This document shows positions 1 through 7,629 of a stretch of 37,468 nt of DNA, one piece after another (the first letter of the stretch is position 1; every line of letters starts with the position of its first letter). The notes beneath the pieces were generated by a model that searched no databases, was not told where the DNA came from, and saw only the letters and a list, made by a program, of their open reading frames with translations. This DNA is from Desulfuromonas sp. (lineage in GTDB: Bacteria; Desulfobacterota; Desulfuromonadia; Desulfuromonadales; Geopsychrobacteraceae). The stretch covers positions 1 to 37,468 of the forward strand of contig PKUG01000090.1 in assembly GCA_002869665.1 (NCBI GenBank). Direction: 5' to 3'. The position numbers and the translations under genes are program-made.

Positions 1-37
1 AGTTGTTGAAAGTGGTCTTTGGTTGGGTTAGAAGCCA

Positions 38-238
38 CTACCGGCCACTACCGCCTGCGCCCCCGGAATCACCCGAGCCGCCATCGCCGTCATCCCCACC
101 ACCCGAGCCGCCGTCGCCTTCTCCGCTGAAATGAATTGTAGGACTGCCGGGCCCGTTATAGCGCTTGCTGGGGGCGGTGACGCAGCCGCTGATCAGGATG
201 GTAGCAAGGGCGAGCAGGGCTAATATTCGTATAGACAT
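38..238 (-). CDS. Small Gly-rich lipoprotein, array type A (copy A1)
   Basis: Predicted 66-residue exported lipoprotein of unknown function. Residues 1-18 form a hydrophobic signal peptide ending in lipobox ISGC, with Cys19 as the lipidation site. The mature part starts CVTAPSKRYNGPGSP, continues with an HFSGEGDG segment and ends in a Gly/Ser/Asp-rich, probably disordered tail. The same head occurs in two more genes of this window (1371-1562 and 3128-3334), so it is a paralogous family. The residue after the lipid Cys is Val, which in the E. coli Lol rule would favour the outer membrane (inference). The start follows an AGGAG ribosome site. Just past the stop lies GGTCTTTGGTTGGGTTA (positions 14-30 on plus), also found between A2 and the next B gene, so another B gene may follow beyond the window edge. 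No function can be assigned from sequence. Confidence 0.75.
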   Translation of the reverse strand: MSIRILALLALATILISGCVTAPSKRYNGPGSPTIHFSGEGDGGSGGGDDGDGGSGDSGGAGGSGR

Positions 239-380
239 GAGTTTCTCCTTGCTGAGAAGTTGTTATGCGTGTCTTTCGCTTGCCCCCCCTTCATAGACGT
301 CGACGTGTCTTTTGCCCCGCGTTTTCGCATCAGCGCAATGGTTCAGGGCCAAGACGGTGCCGGGGTATAATCGACAGGCA

Positions 381-396
381 AGCGACGGCAGTGCCA
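381..396 (-). promoter_or_regulatory. Possible sigma-54 promoter upstream of A1
   Basis: In the 211-bp gap between the Hint lipoprotein and A1, the minus strand reads TGGCACTGCCGTCGCT. This has the GG-N10-GC spacing of sigma-54 promoters and departs from TTGCT at one base of the -12 element. It lies about 140 bp upstream of the A1 start. No enhancer site was recognised. The rest of this gap (239-449) shows no gene and no copy of the leader found before the other array genes. Weak call. Confidence 0.2.
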
Positions 397-449
397 GAGA
401 ATGAGAAGGAAAAGATAAAAACCAATTCGGGCGGGAAAATCAACACCAG

Positions 450-1328
450 TCACGACATGCCTCCCCCACCCTTGTTGTGGACCAAATACAAATGCGTGCC
501 GTCGGATACATAGAAATTATGAGTGCCGCCAACAGTTAAATTGAATACCGTGATAGAGGAACGAACCACCTCAAGAGTTTCAATCTTTACAATCTGATCC
601 GGGGATTCACCAGCAACCGTATCGCCGAACCTGAGCTGACCTGCTTCCTTCCATAGCCCCTCTCCAACACAGAAGGGGTGAGTTCCGGTTACCTCAAGAT
701 CATTGATTTTCAGGTAAGATGCGACCTCGACATGGTAAATCGACAAAACTTCACTGTTGAGCATCTTGCCGGAGTCAAAGTCAAAACTTTTGACCTCGTC
801 ACCCCCCGTGAGTTCCGAGATTGCCTTGAACGATCCATCAGACATCAGAACCAAGGTCTCAGCAGAAAAGCAGTCCCCACCGGAATCACCACCAGCTTCA
901 CCACCACCGCTATCATACTTCCTGCTATAACCGATACCGAAGGTCTCGTCACCGGCACTGGCTTTGTATGTCCTGTCTGCCTCAAGACCTTTTCTTAAAG
1001 CAACGTAGCCCTCTTCCGTTTTCATGTCATCTGATTCAACGGTGATGGAGCTGGCGTCATATTCACTGTTTGAGAAGACGAGGGCCTGTAGTGCTTTGGC
1101 CTGCTCTGGAGTGGCCTGTACGAAATCCTGACCGGCGCTGAATGTCCTGCCTCCTTGCTTGTCCAGAACCACGACATCAGGGCTGACCGGATTTCCAGAA
1201 TAGTAGGTGGTACAGTCAGAACAGCCGGTACTCTTGAGGTTGTGCGACGTGAGGGTCGCGGTAACGCAGCCTGACAACACAAAGAGCAGCAGAGTTATGA
1301 CAACGAGTTTGGACTGAGTGGCAAGCAT
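450..1328 (-). CDS. Lipoprotein with C-terminal Hint (intein-like) autoprocessing domain, array type B (copy B1)
   Basis: A 292-residue protein in three parts. Residues 1-21 are a signal peptide with lipobox LSGC (Cys21). Residues 22-138 form a domain shared with the product of 2045-2593, including CSDCTTYYSG and FSAGQDF motifs. A Gly-rich linker (140-152) leads into a complete Hint domain at about 153-285. Hint motifs seen: N-terminal CFSAETLVLMSDG with Cys153 as candidate nucleophile; block B TGTH at 214-217; the W-x(4)-L-x(2)-GD segment; VFNLTVGGTHNFYV; and terminal LVHN with His284-Asn285. Only KGGGGMS follows. The residue after Asn285 is Lys, not Cys/Ser/Thr, so ordinary protein splicing is not expected. 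Hint families of this kind (bacterial intein-like, PT-HINT, hedgehog) cleave or transfer the upstream segment. Inference: the lipidated N-terminal part may be released or attached to another nucleophile outside the cytoplasm. Lies 42 bp downstream of A2 and is probably cotranscribed with it. Confidence 0.85.
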   Translation of the reverse strand: MLATQSKLVVITLLLFVLSGCVTATLTSHNLKSTGCSDCTTYYSGNPVSPDVVVLDKQGGRTFSAGQDFVQATPEQAKALQALVFSNSEYDASSITVESDDMKTEEGYVALRKGLEADRTYKASAGDETFGIGYSRKYDSGGGEAGGDSGGDCFSAETLVLMSDGSFKAISELTGGDEVKSFDFDSGKMLNSEVLSIYHVEVASYLKINDLEVTGTHPFCVGEGLWKEAGQLRFGDTVAGESPDQIVKIETLEVVRSSITVFNLTVGGTHNFYVSDGTHLYLVHNKGGGGMS

Positions 1329-1370
1329 GAGTTTCTCCTGACCTGAGAAGATGTTGGGTCTTTGGTTGGG

Positions 1371-1562
1371 TTAGCCGCTACTGCCCCCACCGTTACCAGA
1401 GCCGCCGTCATCCCCACCACCCGAGCCGCCATCGCCTTCACCGCCGAAATGTACTGAAGGACTACCCGGCCCGTTATAGCGCTTGCTGGGGTCGGTGACG
1501 CAGCCGCTGATCAGAAGGGCAGCGAGGATAAAGCAGGCGAGATATTTCCAACGAAAAGACAT
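1371..1562 (-). CDS. Small Gly-rich lipoprotein, array type A (copy A2)
   Basis: A 63-residue lipoprotein paralogous to 38-238 and 3128-3334. The signal peptide (MSFRWKYLACFILAALLISG) is identical to that of A3, with lipobox Cys21. Then come CVTDPSKRYNGPGSP, an HFGGEGDG segment and a short Gly/Ser/Asn-rich tail. I chose the internal Met at 1562 because a GGGAGGA ribosome site precedes it and the signal peptide starts there; upstream in-frame codons belong to the leader. A conserved promoter and hairpin leader precede it. The Hint lipoprotein gene follows after 42 bp, suggesting an A-B two-gene operon. Function unknown; surface or cell-envelope location is inferred only from the lipobox. Confidence 0.75.
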   Translation of the reverse strand: MSFRWKYLACFILAALLISGCVTDPSKRYNGPGSPSVHFGGEGDGGSGGGDDGGSGNGGGSSG

Positions 1563-1703
1563 GAGTTCCTCCCTGAAATAAGAAAACCACCCTCTATGCC
1601 GAAGGTGGTCTGACCGAATCCGATCCCCGCCCCCAGCAATGATTCCCGGATATCTGCATTTATTGGATGTTGTCAATCTATCGTTAGAAACCGGACGAGT
1701 CAA
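1563..1703 (-). promoter_or_regulatory. Conserved promoter and attenuator-like leader, copy 1 (upstream of A2)
   Basis: The minus strand shows a sigma-70-type promoter, TTGACT (1698-1703), 17 bp, TAGATT (1675-1680). The leader of roughly 110 nt contains an ATCCG...CGGAT pairing. A hairpin at 1586-1609 (ACCACCTTC, 6-nt loop, GAGGGTGGT) follows and runs directly into TTTT, then the ribosome site and ATG. The same arrangement recurs at 2594-2734 and 3335-3475. A terminator-like hairpin this close to the start codon suggests transcription attenuation or translational control. The ligand or trigger is unknown. Confidence 0.6.
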
Positions 1704-1798
1704 AGGGAAAGGGTTCTTGAATATCCTCTTCTTGATTTCGTTCAGCCCGACAGCAAGAAGAGCCGAACGATTACCGTATCCCCTGCATTCTGAGAAAA

Positions 1799-1821
1799 AG
1801 CCCCTCCAGAGCGGAAGGGCT
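1799..1821 (-). terminator. Intrinsic terminator in direct repeat copy 1
   Basis: The minus strand reads AGCCCTTCC, loop GCTCT, GGAGGGGCT, then TTTTTCTC: a 9-bp stem with one G-T pair and a U-tract. It probably ends minus-strand transcription arriving from B2, just before the next promoter (1675-1703). Confidence 0.6.
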
Positions 1822-1930
1822 GTTTGGGCGTGTTATTGATGGTGACATCTGAGAAAATTGCCTAGCCGTCGGCTTTACTGACCGGCTGGTTTGCTTCTGT
1901 CGCAAGCAAGGCCCTTGGGGTTGATCCCAA
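1800..1930. repeat. 131-bp direct repeat, copy 1
   Basis: This stretch repeats at 2829-2959 with no insertions or deletions (constant offset 1029 bp) and high identity; the few differences cluster around 1821-1838. It holds the terminator hairpin on one side and the first 30 or so codons of a broken plus-strand reading frame. Read on minus it can also fold into TTGCTT/AAGCAA and CCAGCCG/CGGCTAGG hairpins upstream of the terminator. Duplication or gene conversion within the lipoprotein array is the simplest origin. Confidence 0.8.
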
Positions 1931-2027
1931 GAGCATGTTTGCACCCCTTATGGACTCCGGATTTTCCATTGCTCTTTATCGCCATGTCAGCAAAACGGTT
2001 CAGGCGGAATATGGAGCCAAGGGATAA
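1839..2027 (+). pseudogene. Amber-interrupted small reading frame, copy 1
   Basis: From ATG at 1839 the frame reads MVTSEKIA, then TAG at 1863-1865, then PSALLTGWFASVASKALG, VDPKS and a 30-codon tail ending at TAA 2025-2027. A second frame at 2868-3056 has the same TAG at codon 9, the same total length and a diverged tail. Several differences between the two tails are synonymous, for example at a shared Ser-Ile-Ala. That pattern argues for past or present coding. No ribosome site is visible before the ATG. The choice between an inactivated pair, unrecognised initiation after the TAG, and coincidence with an RNA element cannot be made here. No known family recognised. Confidence 0.35.
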
Positions 2028-2044
2028 ACGACAGAGCGTCCACC

Positions 2045-2593
2045 TTAAGACCGGAAAGAAAAATATGGAGGTGCAGGCGGCACAAGAGGGCTTGTAGCAG
2101 TACCACCGACCCCGTCCCCGCCGCCGCCTCCACCCCCTGATCCTCCACCACCGCCAGACCCGCCGGACCCTTCACCGCCTTCCGATCTGAGGGAATAATT
2201 GACCCGGAACGTGGTATCTCCGCTGCGAACACTGTAGACCTTGTCCGCGTCGAGAGAGGCTTTCTTGAAGAAGTACCCTTCTTCGGTCTGATTCCCGTCG
2301 GCCTTGACCGTGATGGCTTTGGCCTCGTAATCGCTGCCGGCGAAGACGAGTTGTTGCAACGCCTTTGCCTCGGTCGGTGTGGCCTGCTTGAAGTCCTTTC
2401 CGGCGCTGAAGATACGTCCGCCCAGTTTATCCATTACCACGATATCGGGGCTGGTCAGCGTTCCGCTGTAGTAGGTGTCGCAATCGGGGCAGTCGGTTGT
2501 CTTAAGGTCAAGTGACGAGAGGGTTGCCGTGACGCAGCCTGCGAGAAGGCTGAGCAAAGAAAGAAGGACAAGAAGCCGTAACGAAGTGCGCAT
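2045..2593 (-). CDS. Lipoprotein without Hint domain, array type B (copy B2)
   Basis: A 182-residue paralogue of the N-terminal part of the Hint lipoprotein at 450-1328. Signal peptide with lipobox LAGC (Cys20), then CVTATL, a CPDCDTYYSG motif, FSAGKDF, TEEGY and GDTTFRVNYS, each matched in the paralogue. After about residue 140 it has a long Gly/Ser run and a short Pro-rich end (PLVPPAPP) in place of the Hint domain. I start it at Met 2593, where the signal peptide begins after a GGGGAGA ribosome site; 47 extra in-frame codons upstream lie in the leader. The paired Cys in CxxC could bind metal or form a disulphide. Function unknown. It may be the form that lost, or never acquired, the Hint module. 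Confidence 0.75.
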   Translation of the reverse strand: MRTSLRLLVLLSLLSLLAGCVTATLSSLDLKTTDCPDCDTYYSGTLTSPDIVVMDKLGGRIFSAGKDFKQATPTEAKALQQLVFAGSDYEAKAITVKADGNQTEEGYFFKKASLDADKVYSVRSGDTTFRVNYSLRSEGGEGSGGSGGGGGSGGGGGGGDGVGGTATSPLVPPAPPYFSFRS

Positions 2594-2734
2594 GAGATTC
2601 TCCCCTGAAATATCAAAACCACCCTCATTGCCGAAGGTGGTCTCATTGAATCCGATCCCCGCCCCAACAATAATACTCGGATACCTGTATTCATCGGATG
2701 TTGTCAATCTATCGTGAGAAACCAGACGAGTCAA
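2594..2734 (-). promoter_or_regulatory. Conserved promoter and attenuator-like leader, copy 2 (upstream of B2)
   Basis: Second copy of the array leader: TTGACT (2729-2734), 17 bp, TAGATT (2706-2711); a G-rich middle with ATCCG/CGGAT complementarity; hairpin 2618-2641 with a 9-bp stem and loop GGCAAT; U-tract; ribosome site; ATG at 2593. Loop bases differ slightly from the other copies while the stem is unchanged. Confidence 0.6.
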
Positions 2735-2827
2735 AGGGAAAGGGTTCTTAAATGTCCTGTTGCCGATTTCATGGGGCTGCCGGTGACCGATTTTGGCTGA
2801 TTACTGGAATCCCTGACAAATGAGAAT

Positions 2828-2850
2828 GGCCCCTCCAGAGCGGAAGGGCC
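2828..2850 (-). terminator. Intrinsic terminator in direct repeat copy 2
   Basis: A hairpin with a 10- to 11-bp stem and loop GCTCT, the counterpart of 1799-1821. Its outer bases changed in a compensating way (GGCC...GGCC instead of AGCC...GGCT), which supports a real RNA stem. The U-tract is weaker on minus (ATTCTCATTTG) and better on plus (CATTTTTG), so it may work in both directions. Confidence 0.5.
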
Positions 2851-2959
2851 ATTTTTGCATCTGATGAATGGTGACATTTGAGAAAATTGCCTAGCCGTCG
2901 GCTTTACTGATCGGCTGGTTTGCTTCTGTCGCAAGCAAGGCCCTTGGGGTTGATCCCAA
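2829..2959. repeat. 131-bp direct repeat, copy 2
   Basis: Partner of 1800-1930. The repeat stops at the codon for Lys in a GVDPK motif. Beyond it the two copies diverge at the nucleotide level, yet the plus-strand reading frames stay aligned to identical stop positions. Confidence 0.8.
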
Positions 2960-3056
2960 ACGCCTGCTTGAAAACTTTACGTCTTCCGAACTGTCTATCG
3001 CCTCTCGTTACGTCACCAGCGCACTTTTACGGGCAGGCAACTGGACAGGGGCGTAA
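2868..3056 (+). pseudogene. Amber-interrupted small reading frame, copy 2
   Basis: Reads MVTFEKIA, TAG at 2892-2894, then PSALLIGWFASVASKALG and VDPKR, with a tail containing SSELSIASRYV and ending at TAA 3054-3056. It has exactly the same length as 1839-2027. Its tail shares about 6 of 31 residues with the other copy, with many codon-wise matches. No ribosome site is evident. The remaining gap to the A3 stop (3057-3127) shows nothing recognisable. Confidence 0.35.
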
Positions 3057-3127
3057 CCGGCAGGTCTACCGATACACAACAGAATAGAACGACAAATTGT
3101 GGGGCCCGGACGAAAATATTGTGCGGC

Positions 3128-3334
3128 CTATATATCGCCCCCTTGGTCTCCACCGCCTGTCTCACCGCCGCCACCGTCACCACCAGAGTCACCCGAGCCG
3201 CCGTCGCCTTCTCCGCCGAAATGAATTGTAGGACTACCCGGCCCGTTATAGCGCTTGCTGGGGTCGGTGACGCAGCCGCTGATTAGAAGGGCGGCGAGGA
3301 TAAAGCAGGCGAGATATTTCCAACGAAAAGACAT
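3128..3334 (-). CDS. Small Gly-rich lipoprotein, array type A (copy A3)
   Basis: A 68-residue lipoprotein. Its 20-residue signal peptide is identical to that of A2, and the CVTDPSKRYNGPGSP head matches A2; the mature part then has the HFGGEGDG segment. The tail is longer and rich in Gly, Asp and Ser, with two GGG-type runs. Lipobox Cys is residue 21. The start at 3334 follows GGGAGGAACTC. It is the first gene of the array as read on minus and lies about 350 bp from tRNA-Thr. Function unknown; the near identity of signal peptide and leader to A2 points to recent duplication. Confidence 0.75.
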   Translation of the reverse strand: MSFRWKYLACFILAALLISGCVTDPSKRYNGPGSPTIHFGGEGDGGSGDSGGDGGGGETGGGDQGGDI

Positions 3335-3475
3335 GAGTTCCTCCCTGAAATAACAAAACCACCCTCATCGCCGAAGGTGGTTTGACTGAATCCGATTTCC
3401 CCCCCCTGCGGTATTGCCGGATAACTGCAAAAAAATGTATGTACGCAATCTAGCGTGGGAATAGAAGGTTGTCAA
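3335..3475 (-). promoter_or_regulatory. Conserved promoter and attenuator-like leader, copy 3 (upstream of A3)
   Basis: TTGACA (3470-3475), 17 bp, TAGATT (3447-3452), then a leader with ATCCG/CGGAT pairing and hairpin 3358-3381 (loop GGCGAT) running into TTTT before the ribosome site. Spacer sequences differ from copies 1 and 2 while promoter hexamers and stems are kept, which supports function. This is the most diverged and possibly ancestral copy. Confidence 0.6.
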
Positions 3476-3601
3476 AGAAAAGGTAGGCTCGGCCAGCTGT
3501 ATTGTTTACACAAAGTCTGATTTTGCTGAGTTTGCGGTGCGCTCAGCTCATGCGATTATGCGTGATGGCATGAAGTGCGGTTTCGTTTGAGCGGCTTCAC
3601 T

Positions 3602-3621
3602 ATTGGCAACCTATTGGCAAC
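3602..3621. repeat. Tandem ATTGGCAAC repeats near tRNA-Thr
   Basis: ATTGGCAAC occurs at 3602-3610 and 3613-3621, followed by the partial match ATTTGG. Short repeats of this look are often found near integrase genes at tRNA sites as arm-type binding sites (general knowledge). No integrase gene is present here. The surrounding 3482-3641 holds no confident gene; a short open plus-strand stretch ending at the TGA 3588-3590 could be a decayed coding remnant. Confidence 0.3.
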
Positions 3622-3641
3622 ATTTGGAAAGGTTATAAGAA

Positions 3642-3671
3642 AAGGGGTTAACGGAAAATCGCTAACCCCTT
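3642..3671 (-). terminator. Intrinsic terminator of tRNA-Thr
   Basis: The minus strand shows AAGGGGTTAGCG, loop ATTTTC, CGTTAACCCCTT (12-bp stem with one G-T pair), followed by a T-rich tract. It lies 7 nt downstream of the tRNA 3' end. Confidence 0.85.
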
Positions 3672-3678
3672 GATTTTC

Positions 3679-3754
<76 letters not shown>

Positions 3755-3837
3755 AATGAGGGTTGAATTTTTACCTCAATTCGACAGACGAGTCAATCGG
3801 GATTGAAAATGCCGGAAAGATTTTCTTGCCACCAGAC

Positions 3838-3881
3838 TTGACAAAACTACTCGGGTTTTCGTAATTTAAGAAAAGTTCTTA
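3838..3881 (+). promoter_or_regulatory. Promoter and autoregulatory operator of the PerR-like gene
   Basis: TTGACA (3838-3843), 18 bp, TAATTT (3862-3867). The inverted repeat TAAGAAAAGTTCTTA at 3867-3881 overlaps the end of the -10 box. Its arms match the palindrome before katG (4360-4380), so both are probably bound by the same Fur-family repressor. Confidence 0.6.
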
Positions 3882-3895
3882 TTTAGGATTGTTCT

Positions 3896-4336
3896 ATGGC
3901 TCACAACATCGAAAATATTCTTGATCTCTTTCAGCAGGCGTGCCGCGAGAAGAATCTGCGCGTGACTCCGCAGCGCGTCGAGATCTTTCGCGAACTGGCC
4001 CTGGCTCAGGACCATCCCTCGGCAGAAGCGCTTTATCGCCGCCTGGCCGATCGCATGCCGATGCTGTCGCTCGATACGGTTTATCGGACCCTCGGCACCT
4101 TTTGTGAGCTCGGGTTGATCAGCAAGGTTGATACGGTGGAAAGCCAGGCGCGCTACGAGGTGGCTCTGAAGAGTCATCATCACTTGATTTGTGAACGCTG
4201 CGGGAAGATTATCGATTTTGATTGGCAGCAGATCGACGGAATCGATTTGCCGGAAGAGGTCAGGGGGATGGGGCACTTCAAAACTAGGAACGTCGTCGTT
4301 TACGGTGTCTGCAACGATTGTCTTAAGACCAATTGA
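3896..4336 (+). CDS. perR: Fur-family peroxide regulator (PerR-like)
   Basis: A 146-residue Fur-superfamily metalloregulator. The winged-helix part covers about residues 1-85 (LRVTPQRVEIFREL; HPSAEALYRRL; SLDTVYRTLGTF). The dimerisation part carries HHHLICERCGKI and a C-terminal CNDC pair, giving the four-Cys structural zinc site typical of PerR and Fur. PerR proteins use a regulatory Fe or Mn site whose His residues are oxidised by peroxide, which releases the repressor. Assignment to PerR rather than Fur rests on position: katG lies directly downstream and both genes are preceded by the same TAAGAA-N3-TTCTTA inverted repeat. The start ATG at 3896 begins the conserved N-terminus; no strong ribosome site is visible. 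Expected to repress itself and katG. Confidence 0.85.
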   Translation: MAHNIENILDLFQQACREKNLRVTPQRVEIFRELALAQDHPSAEALYRRLADRMPMLSLDTVYRTLGTFCELGLISKVDTVESQARYEVALKSHHHLICERCGKIIDFDWQQIDGIDLPEEVRGMGHFKTRNVVVYGVCNDCLKTN

Positions 4337-4359
4337 GAAAACGGATTTTTTTAACAACA

Positions 4360-4380
4360 ATATAAGAATTATTCTTATAT
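4360..4380. promoter_or_regulatory. PerR-type operator upstream of katG
   Basis: A perfect 21-bp palindrome with core TAAGAATTATTCTTA, 23 bp after the perR stop and about 120 bp before the katG start. The arms TAAGAA/TTCTTA are shared with 3867-3881. This is close in style to the A/T-rich Per boxes known from Firmicutes. I could not fix a unique -35/-10 pair for katG around it. Confidence 0.65.
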
Positions 4381-4454
4381 AAAACTAATTACTAAAGAGC
4401 CTTGAAAGCTTGTAATCCTTTGTTACTCTTTTCTGAAAACCTATTGAAAAATAG

Positions 4455-6713
<2,259 letters not shown>

Positions 6714-6790
6714 TCAGCACAAACAGGTCCGTCCTTTCCCGGGGCGCGATACGATAGAGTAGATTATTCATCAGGTAAGATGGTTCCAAT

Positions 6791-6823
6791 AACCCGTCCT
6801 TCGGTTTGACCGGGGGACGGGTT
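6791..6823 (+). terminator. Hairpin between katG and rubrerythrin
   Basis: AACCCGTCC pairs with GGACGGGTT (9 bp) across a 15-nt loop, about 75 bp after katG. There is no U-tract on plus, so it is a weak terminator or a structure overlapping the next promoter. Confidence 0.4.
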
Positions 6824-6850
6824 GACAATGACAACAGAACGAGTTAGTGC
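6822..6850 (+). promoter_or_regulatory. Candidate rubrerythrin promoter
   Basis: TTGACA (6822-6827), 17 bp, TAGTGC (6845-6850), about 78 bp before the rubrerythrin start. The -35 is perfect and the -10 weak. No copy of the TAAGAA/TTCTTA operator is seen here, so PerR control of this gene is not supported. Confidence 0.4.
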
Positions 6851-6927
6851 TTATCGATCAACAACCAGAATGGAATGGGCCGTCGCAGATCATGGGCGGC
6901 CCTTACTCTGCCAAACAGGAGGAAAAT

Positions 6928-7506
6928 ATGTCCAAGAGCATCAAAGGTAGCGAAACAGAGAAGAATCTTCTGAAGTCTTTTGCCGGCGAGTCGCAGGCGC
7001 GCACCCGTTACACCTATTTCGCCTCGATCGCCAAGAAGGAAGGCTACGTCCAGATCGCCGATATCTTCGAGGAGACGGCGAACCAGGAAAAAGAGCACGC
7101 CAAGCGTTTTTTCAAGTTTCTCGAAGGGGGTGATCTGGAGATCATCGCAACCTTCCCGGCCGGGAAAATGGGCACTACGACCGAGAATCTGCTGGCCGCA
7201 GCGATGGGGGAGAACGAAGAGCATAGCGACCTTTACCCCGAGTTCGCTGACGTAGCGGAAAAAGAAGGCTTCGCAGCGATCGCTGCGGCCTGGAAGGCAA
7301 TCAGTGTGGCGGAAAGGCAGCATGAGAAGCGGTTCCGCGATTTGCTGGCAAATATCGAGGCCGGACGTGTTTTCAAGCGCGATGGAAAGGTCGTCTGGCG
7401 TTGCCGTAACTGTGGCTACCTGCACGTCGGTGAGGAGGCCCCCGAGCTGTGTCCGGCCTGCATCCATCCGCAGGCGCATTTTGAATTGCTGGGTGAGAAC
7501 TGGTAA
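6928..7506 (+). CDS. rbr: Rubrerythrin
   Basis: A 192-residue non-haem iron peroxidase of anaerobes that reduces hydrogen peroxide with electrons from rubredoxin or NADH-linked partners. The N-terminal ferritin-like di-iron domain (about 1-145) carries the two E-x(2)-H helices (ETANQEKEHAKRFF and ISVAERQHEKRF) and the ExxARTRY helix. The C-terminal rubredoxin-like domain has CRNCGY and CPAC, the four Cys ligands of an Fe(SCys)4 site. I start at ATG 6928, which follows CAGGAGG; an upstream in-frame ATG at 6847 has no ribosome site and would add 27 unrelated residues. Its place after katG supports a shared oxidative-stress role. Confidence 0.95.
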   Translation: MSKSIKGSETEKNLLKSFAGESQARTRYTYFASIAKKEGYVQIADIFEETANQEKEHAKRFFKFLEGGDLEIIATFPAGKMGTTTENLLAAAMGENEEHSDLYPEFADVAEKEGFAAIAAAWKAISVAERQHEKRFRDLLANIEAGRVFKRDGKVVWRCRNCGYLHVGEEAPELCPACIHPQAHFELLGENW

Positions 7507-7512
7507 AAAGTA

Positions 7513-7620
7513 GGTGTCAGGGGGCAGGTTTCAGGAGTCAGGTAAAGCGCTGGCTGGAATGTTCTTGCCAGATCGGGACCAGAATCACCAGGGGTCTGAC
7601 TCCTGAAGCCTGAAACCTGA
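7513..7620. repeat. Imperfect inverted repeat between convergent genes
   Basis: GGTTTCAGGAGTCAGG at the left faces CTGACTCCTGAAGCCTGAAACC at the right across about 50 bp. The left flank carries TAGGTGTCAGG, which recurs at 32740-32747 (TTAGGTGTCAGG). This looks like a dispersed intergenic palindromic element. It fills the whole gap between rubrerythrin and the response regulator and may act as a bidirectional terminator. Confidence 0.5.
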
Positions 7621-7629
7621 AGACTTCTT

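Noticed and set aside
1863-1933. GEMM-I (cyclic di-GMP) riboswitch on minus, from GCAAACC, AAAGCC and ACGGCTA segments
   Set aside because: The order of short motifs is suggestive, but the GNRA-capped helix and the second long helix with its receptor are missing, so the aptamer core is incomplete.
1863-2894. Pyrrolysine decoding of the TAG codons in the paired small frames
   Set aside because: No pyl genes are in the window, the products are unlike methylamine methyltransferases, and there is no ribosome site. Kept only as one alternative in a finding.
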